Shown: piece after piece, positions 40,329 through 48,824 of the stretch
How positions within the stretch are numbered: the first letter of the stretch is position 1
Layout of the letters: every line of letters begins with the position of its first letter
Origin: Actinobacteria bacterium OV320
GTDB lineage: Bacteria; Actinomycetota; Actinomycetes; Streptomycetales; Streptomycetaceae
Direction of reading: 5' to 3'
Assembly: GCA_001298545.1 (NCBI GenBank)
Contig: LJCX01000028.1
Coordinates: forward strand, 248,001-312,000
DNA: 64,000 bases
Position numbers and translations under genes: made by a program
The notes under the pieces: model-generated
What the model was told of the DNA's origin: nothing
What the model saw: the letters and a program-made list of their open reading frames with translations, nothing else
The model's database searches: none

Positions 40329-41774
40329 TCAGGCCTTCTCCGGAGCGAAGACGAAGACGCCCTCGCTCGTCGCCAGCAGGGCGTGGCCGTCGGACGTGCG
40401 TTCCAGCACGTCGACGTCGTCGTTCAGCGAGGAGCCGGGCTCCAGGCCGGAGGCCAGCACCTTCTTGGTGCGCATGTCGAGCGCCGCCAGCCCCAGGTCG
40501 CTGACGGACGCGTAGAGGACGTCGCCGGTCGGCAGGGCCACCGGCTCGATGTCCTGCTCGTCCGCCTCCTGACGCCAGAGCTCGTCGCCCGTCTCCGCGT
40601 CCCAGGCGACCGCGCCTCCGCCGAACTGGGTGACGACGCTCTTCCCGTCCGCGGAGAGGACGACGACCGGCTCGTGCGCGTCGTTGGGGTCGAGGAAGGT
40701 CTTGGGGCCTTCCACGAGGGTGCGCCCCGTTCTGAGGTCGACCACCGTCAGGAGCGCGTCGTACGTGTCGTCCTTCAGGCCCCAGGCGAGCAGGCCCTTG
40801 TCCCCGGCGAGCGGGAAGAGGGAGGCGGCCGCCCGGTCCCCGTCCGGGGTCTGCGCCGCCACGGCGGCGGGCAGGGTGACGCCCTCCGTGTCCCACAGTT
40901 CCTTGCCGGTGAGCCGGTCGGAGACCTGGAGCCGGTCGCCGCTGACGTAGAACTCGGCGAGGGACGTCGCCACCCGGTAGCCGAAGCCCGGGCCGATCGG
41001 CGCCTGGTCCTCCCACCGGTCCTGGACCTCGACGGTGGCTCCGCCGCCGAGCGGGGCGTAGGAGCCGCTGTCGTTCCCCGCCTTCAGCCGTACATGGCCG
41101 GCCTCGACGGTGTGGTCGGTGCCGTCCTCGCCGTCGTAGGCCGAGCTGCCCAGCTTCTCGCCGGAGGGGGCGTACATGGTGTACGTCGTGCGGACCGACT
41201 CCTTCTTCAGGCCGCTCGCCGGGGTCACGTCGCCGTCGACGGCCAGGAGGGCGGGTGTGCCGTCCTTCCACTGTCCGATGGTGAAGAACTCGGCGGGCGC
41301 GGGATCCCGGTCGCTCGACCAGCCGTCGGCGGGGATCGTGACCTCGACCGACTTGCGTTCCCGGCCGGTGGCCGCGTCGAGGAGGCGGGCCCGGAAGAGG
41401 TATTCCTCCGGTGTGCCGCCGGTGCTGTCGGGGTACGTCGTCGCGTCCTCGGTGAGGACGACGGCGTCACCGAGCACGCAGGTCTGCGAGTGGTCCCCGA
41501 CGACCCTGCTCGTGGCCCGCTCGACCGGGTCGCCGGGGCATCCCGAGACACCGTCCGCGGTCAGGCTCCACACGGGTCTTGGGGCCAGGCCGGGCAGTGC
41601 GGCGCCCTCATAGGCGGGGCCTCGGGCGATGGACGCGGACGCCTTGGGCGTCGCCTTCCCGTCCGCCGCGCCGCCCGTCCCCGTGTCGTCGCCTCCGCCG
41701 CAGCCCGCGACCAGCCCCAGTGACACCAGGGCCCCGGTGAGAGGAAGAAGGTGACGCCTCATCTGTTGGTTCAT
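40329..41774 (-). CDS. PQQ-like beta-propeller lipoprotein
   Basis: A 481-residue lipoprotein. The signal MNQQMRRHLLPLTGALVSLGLVAGCGGG has lipobox VAGC. A short acidic/Ala linker precedes a beta-propeller of repeated blades seen as RPVWSLTADG, RLTGKELWDTEG, VDLRTGRTLVEG, WDAETGDELWRQE and LDMRTKKVLASG. Such lipoproteins act as scaffolds outside the membrane. ATG 41774 shares ATGA with the hydrolase stop, so it is coupled to the secretion-locus hydrolase. It is likely an extracellular part of the apparatus. Confidence 0.82.
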   Translation of the reverse strand: MNQQMRRHLLPLTGALVSLGLVAGCGGGDDTGTGGAADGKATPKASASIARGPAYEGAALPGLAPRPVWSLTADGVSGCPGDPVERATSRVVGDHSQTCVLGDAVVLTEDATTYPDSTGGTPEEYLFRARLLDAATGRERKSVEVTIPADGWSSDRDPAPAEFFTIGQWKDGTPALLAVDGDVTPASGLKKESVRTTYTMYAPSGEKLGSSAYDGEDGTDHTVEAGHVRLKAGNDSGSYAPLGGGATVEVQDRWEDQAPIGPGFGYRVATSLAEFYVSGDRLQVSDRLTGKELWDTEGVTLPAAVAAQTPDGDRAAASLFPLAGDKGLLAWGLKDDTYDALLTVVDLRTGRTLVEGPKTFLDPNDAHEPVVVLSADGKSVVTQFGGGAVAWDAETGDELWRQEADEQDIEPVALPTGDVLYASVSDLGLAALDMRTKKVLASGLEPGSSLNDDVDVLERTSDGHALLATSEGVFVFAPEKA

Positions 41775-43891
41775 GCTCCTGTTCCGCTGTCCGTACCGTC
41801 GCCCTCGACCGCGTTCGTGCCCTGGGGGATCGGCACGCGGTAGACCCCGGTGATCGTGTCCTGGTAGTCCCAGTTGCTGAACTCGACGGACTTGCCCGGG
41901 CGCGGGGCGTGGATGATCTTGTGGCCCTTGGGGTCCCAGACCAGGCCCACATGGCCCGAGTGGCCCGCCTCCGGCCGGAAGAAGATGACGTCGCCGGGCT
42001 GCGCCTCGGACAGCGACACCTCGTACTTCTTGAGGTACGGCTCCTGCGTGTAGGTCGTCGTACCGATGTTGATCTTGCCGTCGCTGGCCATGTAGTACGC
42101 CCACTGCGTGAAGCTGGAGCAGTCGAAGCTGGTGGGGTTCTCACCCTGGAGCCGCGGGGCGCCGAACACGTACGGGACCCCGATGCCGCGCTGGGCCCAG
42201 CCGAGGACCGCGCGGATCACCGGGTCGTCGGCGTCGGGAAGGACACCGGAGGCGCCCGCGCCGTCCGGGGCCACCGCGGCGCCGCCGTTGTCCTCGGCGC
42301 AGTCGGCGTACTGGGCGTCCCTGCTGCTCTCGTCGGATCCCGGGACGGTCCCGTAGTCGGGGTTGGCGGTGACCTTGCCCTTCATCCACTCGTCCGGGTC
42401 GACCATGCCCGGGCCCTTGTCCTGGCCGCCCACGAACGGGTTGTCGACACCGGGAACGAGGACCTCCCAGTGCAGGTGGGGTCCGGTGACGTTGCCGGTC
42501 GCGCCGACCGTGCCGATCTGCTGACCGCGCTTGACGGTCTGCCCGACGGACACCTTGATCGAGGTCTGGTGGCCGTAGAGCGTGATGACCCCGCCCGCGT
42601 GCTCGATCTTCGTCATGTTGCCGTACGAGCCGCCGGGACCGGCGTGGACGACCTTGCCGTCGGCCGGGGCGTAGATCGGGGTGCCGCTGGAGGCCACCAG
42701 GTCGAGGCCGGTGTGGTAACCGAGGCTCCACATACGGCCGTTCTGGTGGTACGGGGTACCGACCGTGTACGTGCCCTGCTTCATGGGCCACTGCCAGTCC
42801 TTGCCGGTGGTGGGCTCCTTGGCAAGGGGGAAGGACACGGTCGTCGCGTAACCGGCGCCGATGCTGCTGCTGTTGCCGCTGTTGCCGCTGATGTCGGTGC
42901 TGTACGCGGCGAGGGACATCGCGGTCGTGCTGCCGTCACCGCTGTCGTCGTCCAGCGCCGGCGTCGACCAGGAGCGGGCCGGGGTCGCGGCGATGCTGAG
43001 CGCGGAGCCGGGCTGGGCGTTGTTGCCGACCGGTTCGGGAATGTCCGACTGCTTCCCGAGGGTGGGGAAGCCGGGGTTCTTCTCGATGGTCTCCTTCAGA
43101 TGCGCGTACCAGCGCTTGATGAGGTCCTGGTCGCCGGTGAGCACCCCGCGGTAGCGCGCGGCCTGGGTGAGGACGACCCGCGGGTAGATGGTGTTGGCGG
43201 CCGTGGAACCGGAGTAGATCTGCAGCGCCTTGAAGGGAGCGGTCTCGGCCTTCTTGGCGTGCAGGAAGTTGGCGGCGGCCCAGGCCGCGTCGTCGATGTT
43301 GTACAGGTCCTTCGTGCCGTCGGCGTTGCCGTCGGCGCCGTAGTCCGTCCAGGCCGGCTTGCCGAACTGGAGGATGCCCATGTAGCCGAGGGAGTTCTTG
43401 CCGCCGGGCGCGGCCGAGGGGTCCTGGCCGTACTTGGTCTCCTGGTACATCTGCCCGGCGATGAGCGTCCAGTCGAGGCCGTCGTAGCGGGCGGCGGCGC
43501 GCATCGCGGCGAGGATCATCTTCGGCGGTATCTCGTTGCGCGCCGTCTCGCTCGGCATGTACATCTTGCCGGCCGGCATGACCGGGTTGGTGGCCGCGGC
43601 GTCACCGGTGTTGCCGGCGTTGGCGTTGTCGGCGTAGTCGCCGCAGGAGGCGGCCGCGGCACCCGCGCCCACCCCGCCGATCATGCTTCCCAACAGGACC
43701 AGGACGAGGGTGCCGACCCCGGCGATGGGCAGGCAGCCGACACCGCCGGCTATCCACATCCACTTGTTGTTCTTCTTGTCGCCGCCGCCACCCTGACCGC
43801 CGCCGCGCTGGGCCGCCGCCTTGGCCGCCTTCGCGGCCTTGGCGACCTTCGCCGCCTTGCCGGCGGCGGCCAGTACCGCTGGTGCAACCAT
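41771..43891 (-). CDS. Three-domain cell-wall hydrolase (transglycosylase-M23-NlpC/P60)
   Basis: A 706-residue membrane-anchored hydrolase that opens peptidoglycan for the secretion channel, like VirB1. A basic cytoplasmic start and one membrane helix (about 46-80) precede a lysozyme-like domain with QETKYG (E151) and YMGILQFG. The M23 zinc endopeptidase site is HTGLDL (H393, D397) and HLHW (H472, H474). The C-terminal NlpC/P60 domain has FDCSSFTQW (C591) and GHVGLVW (H647). All three active sites look intact. It is coupled to the PQQ lipoprotein and lies 6 bp after the TcpC-like gene. Confidence 0.92.
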   Translation of the reverse strand: MVAPAVLAAAGKAAKVAKAAKAAKAAAQRGGGQGGGGDKKNNKWMWIAGGVGCLPIAGVGTLVLVLLGSMIGGVGAGAAAASCGDYADNANAGNTGDAAATNPVMPAGKMYMPSETARNEIPPKMILAAMRAAARYDGLDWTLIAGQMYQETKYGQDPSAAPGGKNSLGYMGILQFGKPAWTDYGADGNADGTKDLYNIDDAAWAAANFLHAKKAETAPFKALQIYSGSTAANTIYPRVVLTQAARYRGVLTGDQDLIKRWYAHLKETIEKNPGFPTLGKQSDIPEPVGNNAQPGSALSIAATPARSWSTPALDDDSGDGSTTAMSLAAYSTDISGNSGNSSSIGAGYATTVSFPLAKEPTTGKDWQWPMKQGTYTVGTPYHQNGRMWSLGYHTGLDLVASSGTPIYAPADGKVVHAGPGGSYGNMTKIEHAGGVITLYGHQTSIKVSVGQTVKRGQQIGTVGATGNVTGPHLHWEVLVPGVDNPFVGGQDKGPGMVDPDEWMKGKVTANPDYGTVPGSDESSRDAQYADCAEDNGGAAVAPDGAGASGVLPDADDPVIRAVLGWAQRGIGVPYVFGAPRLQGENPTSFDCSSFTQWAYYMASDGKINIGTTTYTQEPYLKKYEVSLSEAQPGDVIFFRPEAGHSGHVGLVWDPKGHKIIHAPRPGKSVEFSNWDYQDTITGVYRVPIPQGTNAVEGDGTDSGTGA

Positions 43892-43897
43892 GCCGGC

Positions 43898-44578
43898 TCA
43901 CACCCCCGAGTCGTCGGACGCGCCCACGTCACCGAGGCCGAAGACGTCGAACCCGGAGACGAGCCAGTCGCCGCCGTCCTCCTTGACCGTCACCAGCCAC
44001 TGGTTGGACTCGGTCGTGGTCTGCCCGCCCGCGGTGTGCGTGGCGGTCACCTTGACCAGGGTGGACATCGAGCGGCCGCTGTCACGCACCAGGTCGTCCG
44101 AGACCAGGGCATCGCGCACCACGACGGCCTCCCCCTGGGAGGAGCACTGCTCGGCCTGGCAGGTCGCCCACTCCTTGCCGGTCGGCAGCGAGGTCGCGGC
44201 CTTCATCCGGTCGTCGTTCGTGGTGAGCCGGACCAGCGGAGCACTCCAGGTCGCGGCATTGCTCTCGTGGTCGTACGTGGTGAGCCCGGCCATGTACTGG
44301 ACCATGGCGGCGTGCGCCTTCACGGCTTCGGCGGCCGAGACGATCGGGGCGACCGCGGTGCTCTGCGATCCGTCGCCGTCGGCTCCCTCCCCGTCCGAGC
44401 CCGCGGCGCCGCCGCCCGCGGTGGCCGTGGGCACCGCGGAGCCGTCCTTGGCGTCACCGCCGTCGCCCTCGTCGTCTCCGTCGAAGACGGTGAACACGGT
44501 GAGCACGGCGATCAGGAGAAACCCGAGCACCCCCAGGGCCAAGAGCCCCGTGCGCTTGTTCTCCGCAGGCAAGTCCAC
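43898..44578 (-). CDS. Single-pass membrane protein, TcpC/VirB8-like
   Basis: A 226-residue protein. The short N-terminus is followed by a membrane helix (about 10-30, TGLLALGVLGFLLIAVLTVF), an acidic Gly-rich linker, and an outside domain of about 130 residues with LVKVTATHTAGGQTTTESNQWLVTVKEDGGDWLVSGFDVFG, the NTF2/VirB8-like strand pattern. Similar domains form the periplasmic part of conjugation channels. It is 6 bp upstream of the hydrolase gene. The family assignment is by pattern and context. Confidence 0.72.
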   Translation of the reverse strand: MDLPAENKRTGLLALGVLGFLLIAVLTVFTVFDGDDEGDGGDAKDGSAVPTATAGGGAAGSDGEGADGDGSQSTAVAPIVSAAEAVKAHAAMVQYMAGLTTYDHESNAATWSAPLVRLTTNDDRMKAATSLPTGKEWATCQAEQCSSQGEAVVVRDALVSDDLVRDSGRSMSTLVKVTATHTAGGQTTTESNQWLVTVKEDGGDWLVSGFDVFGLGDVGASDDSGV

Positions 44579-44778
44579 GTTCCCGCGCCTCCCTTGTGCT
44601 GAGCCGGTACGGCGGGTGACCGGGACACGGTAGGGGGAGGTGGAAGCGAGGAGTCGGGGGAATTCCCGGCGAGGAAAACGGGCGGGCGGCGGGCGGGACT
44701 CCGGGGGAAAGCACGAAGCCGGATCCCCTCGCCTCGGCGCCGTTCACGGATCGCGTGTCCGGCTGCCCGCCGCGGCGA

Positions 44779-45141
44779 TCACTCGGGCCGCGGATCCACC
44801 GGCAGCGGGTCGAACGGGTACGCCGTGTGCCCGTCCTTGGGCGAACAGGCCGCGAACGGGCCCGAGTCGGCGTCCATCAGGACCCGCAGATGCGGGTCCG
44901 CGTGATGCAGCCACCACGTCGACATGCCGAGCGCCGGGTCCTGACGCAGATGTTCCCAGGCCAGCCAGAGCGCCGACAGACGGGCCCCGGCCTCGGGGTG
45001 CTCCCACCACGTGGGACACCAGGTGGCCGAAGTGCCGTTCACCCGGCGGCGGATCATCTGGGCGAGATAGTCGGAGACGAAGACGAAGACGTCCGCGAAG
45101 TAGAACTCCGGCTCCTCGGAACCCTCTGCGGTGCCGGACAT
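44779..45141 (-). CDS. DUF4913-like protein
   Basis: A 120-residue cytosolic protein with FYFADVFVFVSDYLAQMIRRRV, WCPTWWEHPEAGARLSALWLAWEHLR and MSTWWLHHADPHLRVLMDADSGPFAAC. This Trp/His-rich pattern is what I associate with DUF4913, found near actinobacterial transfer genes. ATG 45141 has GGGGG upstream; an ATG at 45153 has none. The function is unknown. Confidence 0.78.
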   Translation of the reverse strand: MSGTAEGSEEPEFYFADVFVFVSDYLAQMIRRRVNGTSATWCPTWWEHPEAGARLSALWLAWEHLRQDPALGMSTWWLHHADPHLRVLMDADSGPFAACSPKDGHTAYPFDPLPVDPRPE

Positions 45142-45216
45142 CGTTGCCCCCATCGGTCGTTCGGTCGAGCTGCGGCTGTCGGGTGATCGGGCGGCGCCCG
45201 GCCGGGTACCGCGCGA

Positions 45217-45825
45217 TCAGGTCAGGACGATACCGAGCAGCAACAGCACCACCACGACCGCGCCCATCACGATGCGCGCCGTCGGGTCCTCGCGTTCCCA
45301 CAGGTCGTGGACGACGGCCCAGCCCGTCAGGCGCGCGGCCCGGCCGCTGTGGATGTCGGAGGCGGCCGTCTGCTGCTCCTCGTCCAGCACCTCCCCGTCC
45401 GGCGACGACGGCTCGGGATCCTCGTCGAAGCCGACCGGCATCCCCTGCTGCTCCTGCGCCACCAGGACCATCTGCTCGAGGAGTTCGGGAATCGTGTTCG
45501 GCGTGAGGGGATAGGCGAAGGTCCCGTACGGCGTCTCCACGCACAGGCTGGCCTGCCAGGGATTGCCGGGCTCGTAGCCGTCGACCCAGGCCCGCTCGGC
45601 CTGGAAGACCTGCGCGGCCAGGGCCGGCTCAGGGGCCGGTACGGCGACGGGGGCGGATGCCGGCGCAGGAGCCGGGGCAGGCGCAGGAGCCGGGGCAGGC
45701 GCAGGGACCTGCTGGACCGGCGGGGCCTGCTGGGGGATCTCCCAGGTGCGCGGGTCGGGCTGCTCCGGGGGTTGCGGCTGCTGCGGGTACTGCGGCTGCT
45801 GCGGGTGCCCGTTGTGGTCGGTCAA
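45217..45825 (-). CDS. Pro-rich protein with C-terminal membrane helix
   Basis: A 202-residue protein. The first 65 residues are Gln/Pro- then Ala/Pro-rich (a long PAPAPAP run), followed by a folded part FQAERAWVDGYEPGNPWQASLCVETPYGTFAYPLTPNTIPELLEQMVLVAQEQQ, and a C-terminal membrane helix MGAVVVVLLLLGIVL. A tail-anchored cytosolic protein of the secretion locus is likely. It starts from TTG 45825, with GAAGGACGAGAG upstream. It is the first gene of the leftward arm. The stretch 45826-46160 holds divergent promoters and no gene. Confidence 0.65.
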   Translation of the reverse strand: MTDHNGHPQQPQYPQQPQPPEQPDPRTWEIPQQAPPVQQVPAPAPAPAPAPAPAPASAPVAVPAPEPALAAQVFQAERAWVDGYEPGNPWQASLCVETPYGTFAYPLTPNTIPELLEQMVLVAQEQQGMPVGFDEDPEPSSPDGEVLDEEQQTAASDIHSGRAARLTGWAVVHDLWEREDPTARIVMGAVVVVLLLLGIVLT

Positions 45826-46160
45826 CTCTCGTCCTTCGCCGGGTCCGTCGGGTCCAGGGGGTGGTGCCGGGTGACGGTACCCAGCACCTCGGGCACACGC
45901 GCCCAGCGCATTCTGGGCCCAGGGCGGGCCGCTACGGCACGGCGCCTTCCCGGCGTGTCCCTGACACTTTTCCCGACCGGTTTCCTCATGGACGCGGCAT
46001 CGGGAATTCCCGCAGTCCCGGCGAGGAAAGCGACACCGGTCCGGTGACAGGTCTTTGTCACACTGCCAAGCGCACCTGGCCGGGCCAGGGCCCGTCGTGC
46101 GGTGCGGTCGTGAACCCGCCCAGGCGGACGGGGAACCGACTCGCTGGAGTAACCGACTCG

Positions 46161-47894
46161 ATGACAGACCACAACAGCCCTGCTGGCGCGGTCGGCGGAG
46201 GCCAGCCTTCCGGGCAGCCCGGGTCCTTCGGTCCTTCCCAGCAGCAGCCGCAGCAGGCGTGGCAGGGGCAAGGGCAGCAGGCCCCCGTCCCGCAGCAGGC
46301 CCCTGCCCCGCAACAGCCGCAGCCGCTGCCCTCCGACGCGGCCCGCGCCCAGGTCGCCGCCGCCTGGGTGCGCAGCACGCCCCGCGCCGGCCAGGCCGCC
46401 GTCCCGTCCCTGCCGCCCCGTGAGACCCGGCCCCAGGGCGAGTCGAAGAAGGAGAAGCGCGAGCGCGAGCGCGCGGCGCGCAAGGCGGCGTACGAGCAGA
46501 AGAAGGCGGAGAAGGAGCAGCGCAAGCGGGGCGGCACGGCAACGGCCGCAACCGCCGCGGCCACCGCGCCGGCACCCACGCCCTCGCCCACCACGGCCGC
46601 CCAGCACCCGCCCCAGCACGGCCACCAGGCCCCGGCCCCCAGCTCTTCCACGATGTCGCTGAGGGCCACGGCGGCCCCGACCACGGGCGCGACCGCCCCG
46701 GCCGCGGGCGCCGTCACCCCCGGCGCCGTCACCCCGGGTCCCGCCTCCCCCGGCCAGGCCGGCGCGAGGCCCGCCCCCGCGCGTGACTTCGACGTGCCCA
46801 AGCCCGGCGGCCGTATCTCCGGCGGCGGGCGCCGTACGCACGTCGCGCTCCGCGCCACCCTGCTGATCACGACCTGCGTGTTCGCGCTGGGCTCGTGCGG
46901 CGTGATGGGACTGGTGATCGGCAAGTCCTCCGGCACCACCACCGCCGGGCTGGACTCCTCGGACGCCACCCGGTACCGCCTCACCGAGTTCCCCACCGAG
47001 CAGGCGGCGGCCTTCGCGGAGCAGTACGCGCAGCTCTGCATGACGTTCTCGCCGGACACCTCGTCCGCCCGCCGCACCGACCTCGCCCGCTACGCCTCCG
47101 CCGGTGTCGACCCCGACTGCGGCTGGAGCGGTGAGGGCACCAGCAAGGCCCTCTCCGTCACCTGGGACGGCACCGCCGAGAAGCTTCCCGAGTACGGCGA
47201 CCACGGCCGCTACATCGGGGTCCAGGTCCGCACCGACGACGGCGCGCTCACCACGCTCACCGTCCCGGTGTACGTCCAGAACCTCAAGACCGGCGAGGGC
47301 ATGCGCGTCTCCGGCGACGTGGGCCAGATGCCGCTGCCGGCCGCCGCGGACGTGCCCGAGGTCGACCAGGGCGACGAGGTCGTGGACGACACCCTGTCCA
47401 CGCAGCTCCAGAAGGAGGTGCTGCCGGGCTACTTCCAGGCCTGGGGCGCCTCCGACACCACCGCCATGGCCCGCTTCCTCACGCCGGACGCGACCCTGAC
47501 GGCCACCACCGGTCTGGCCGGCCGCCTGACGGGCCCGCAGATCGGCACCGTCGTGGCGCTCGTCCCGGCGAGCGCCCAGGACACCAAGCCGTACGCCTAC
47601 GACGCCGGACAGGCCGTCCAGGTGCGGGTGACCGTCGACTGGACCGACGCCAAGGGCGTCGCCGTTCGCCGCGCCTACCGGATGACGATGGTCAACACGG
47701 CCCAGGGCTGGTTCATCAAGGACGTCCGGGGCGGCGTGCTCGACGCCGAGGGCGGCCGGGCGGACGACGACACCGACAGCGATACCGCGACGGGAACCGC
47801 CGTGCCCTCGGCCGGTGCCTCCGGATCCCCCTCGGCATCCGCCTCCGCCTCCGCGGCCGTCCCGTCGTCCACGGCCAAGCCCGCCAAGCCCTGA
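46161..47894 (+). CDS. TcpC-like conjugal transfer membrane protein
   Basis: A 577-residue protein. A cytosolic N-terminal half is rich in Gln, Pro and Ala, with a very charged stretch ESKKEKRERERAARKAAYEQ (about 95-115). One membrane helix (ATLLITTCVFALGSCGVMGLVIG, about 233-255) follows. The outside region has two NTF2/TcpC-like domains (RLTEFPTEQAAAFAEQYAQLCMTF and QKEVLPGYFQAWGASDTTAMARFLT). The tail is Ser/Ala-rich. ATG 46161 has GGAG upstream. First gene of the rightward arm; TcpC-like proteins form the channel's outside part. Confidence 0.78.
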   Translation: MTDHNSPAGAVGGGQPSGQPGSFGPSQQQPQQAWQGQGQQAPVPQQAPAPQQPQPLPSDAARAQVAAAWVRSTPRAGQAAVPSLPPRETRPQGESKKEKRERERAARKAAYEQKKAEKEQRKRGGTATAATAAATAPAPTPSPTTAAQHPPQHGHQAPAPSSSTMSLRATAAPTTGATAPAAGAVTPGAVTPGPASPGQAGARPAPARDFDVPKPGGRISGGGRRTHVALRATLLITTCVFALGSCGVMGLVIGKSSGTTTAGLDSSDATRYRLTEFPTEQAAAFAEQYAQLCMTFSPDTSSARRTDLARYASAGVDPDCGWSGEGTSKALSVTWDGTAEKLPEYGDHGRYIGVQVRTDDGALTTLTVPVYVQNLKTGEGMRVSGDVGQMPLPAAADVPEVDQGDEVVDDTLSTQLQKEVLPGYFQAWGASDTTAMARFLTPDATLTATTGLAGRLTGPQIGTVVALVPASAQDTKPYAYDAGQAVQVRVTVDWTDAKGVAVRRAYRMTMVNTAQGWFIKDVRGGVLDAEGGRADDDTDSDTATGTAVPSAGASGSPSASASASAAVPSSTAKPAKP

Positions 47895-47956
47895 CCGACC
47901 GCGCCGCCCACACCCCCATACCACTACCGCCGCTCCACCACCCGAGAGGAACCACC

Positions 47957-48217
47957 ATGTACATGGCCGAGACGACCCTGAACGACATGTTCGGGCAGAT
48001 CGAGGACATCCTGCGCAACGCGGGCACCATGGTAGCCGTCATCGCCCTGCTCATCCTCGGCATCCGCATGCTCCTGTCGATGAAGCGCGGCGACGGTATG
48101 CGCGAGGCCTTCCAGGGCTTCGGCATGATCGCGCTGGCCGCCCTGATCATCGGTGGCGCCGGCGGCCTCGCCGGTGTGCTGATCGGTCTCGGCAGCCAGA
48201 TCGGCGGCGGCAACTGA
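47957..48217 (+). CDS. Small two-helix membrane protein, pilin-like
   Basis: An 86-residue protein, MYMAETTLNDMFGQIEDILRN, then two hydrophobic helices MVAVIALLILGIRMLLSM and MIALAALIIGGAGGLAGVLIGLG. Size and topology resemble VirB2/TrbC-type channel subunits. No signal peptide is apparent. ATG 47957 has GAGAGGA upstream. It lies between TcpC-like and VirB3-like genes, as expected for a type IV subunit. Confidence 0.65.
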   Translation: MYMAETTLNDMFGQIEDILRNAGTMVAVIALLILGIRMLLSMKRGDGMREAFQGFGMIALAALIIGGAGGLAGVLIGLGSQIGGGN

Positions 48218-48281
48218 CGGACCGCTCGGGCACCGTCCGACGTACCGTCAGCCGCCGTTACACACAGGGGAGTTCGCAGAC

Positions 48282-48770
48282 ATGAGCCAGGAGGCACCAC
48301 CGGAGCCGCTGGTCGCGTACGACCACACCGACCTGGTCAACCGCCCCAAGCGGATCTGGAACTGGGGCAACATCCCGCTGCCCGGACTGCTGCTGCCCGC
48401 ACTGGGCGCGGCCTTCGGCTTCGGGCTGGTCTGGCTCATCACCCTGTTCACCGTGTCGGCGTTCCTGCCCTTCCTCGGCATGTCGATGTGGACGTCGGTC
48501 CTCTACTTCGGCCCGCCGTTCGGCATCTACTTCGTCTGGGGGCGCCCGCTGCCCTCGGCGCTCACCCTGAGCCAGCAACTCGTGGTGTGGACCGACTGGT
48601 GGTTCCAGCCCAAGCGGCTGCAGGGTCTCGCCGCGGACCAGGAGCCGGAGCAACTGCACTGGCAGGTCATCCTCTTCACCCCCGGCTCGCCGCGCTGGCA
48701 GGCCCGCTACGAGGCCGCGCGCCGCGTCGCGGCCGAGCGCGGCAGCGCCTTCGCCGCCGCCAGGCGCTGA
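48282..48770 (+). CDS. Two-helix membrane protein, VirB3/TcpE/PrgI-like
   Basis: A 162-residue protein with LVAYDHTDLVNRPKRIWNWG, two adjoining membrane helices (LLLPALGAAFGFGLVWLITLF and FLPFLGMSMWTSVLYFGPPFGIYFVWG) and a cytosolic Trp-rich tail. Such a protein directly before a VirB4 ATPase matches the VirB3/TcpE/PrgI role of linking ATPase to channel. ATG 48282 has GGGGAG upstream. Confidence 0.68.
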   Translation: MSQEAPPEPLVAYDHTDLVNRPKRIWNWGNIPLPGLLLPALGAAFGFGLVWLITLFTVSAFLPFLGMSMWTSVLYFGPPFGIYFVWGRPLPSALTLSQQLVVWTDWWFQPKRLQGLAADQEPEQLHWQVILFTPGSPRWQARYEAARRVAAERGSAFAAARR

Positions 48771-48824
48771 CCCCGCGATCACCCCACCACTTCCCGATGT
48801 CGACTACCGCAGGATGAGTCCTCC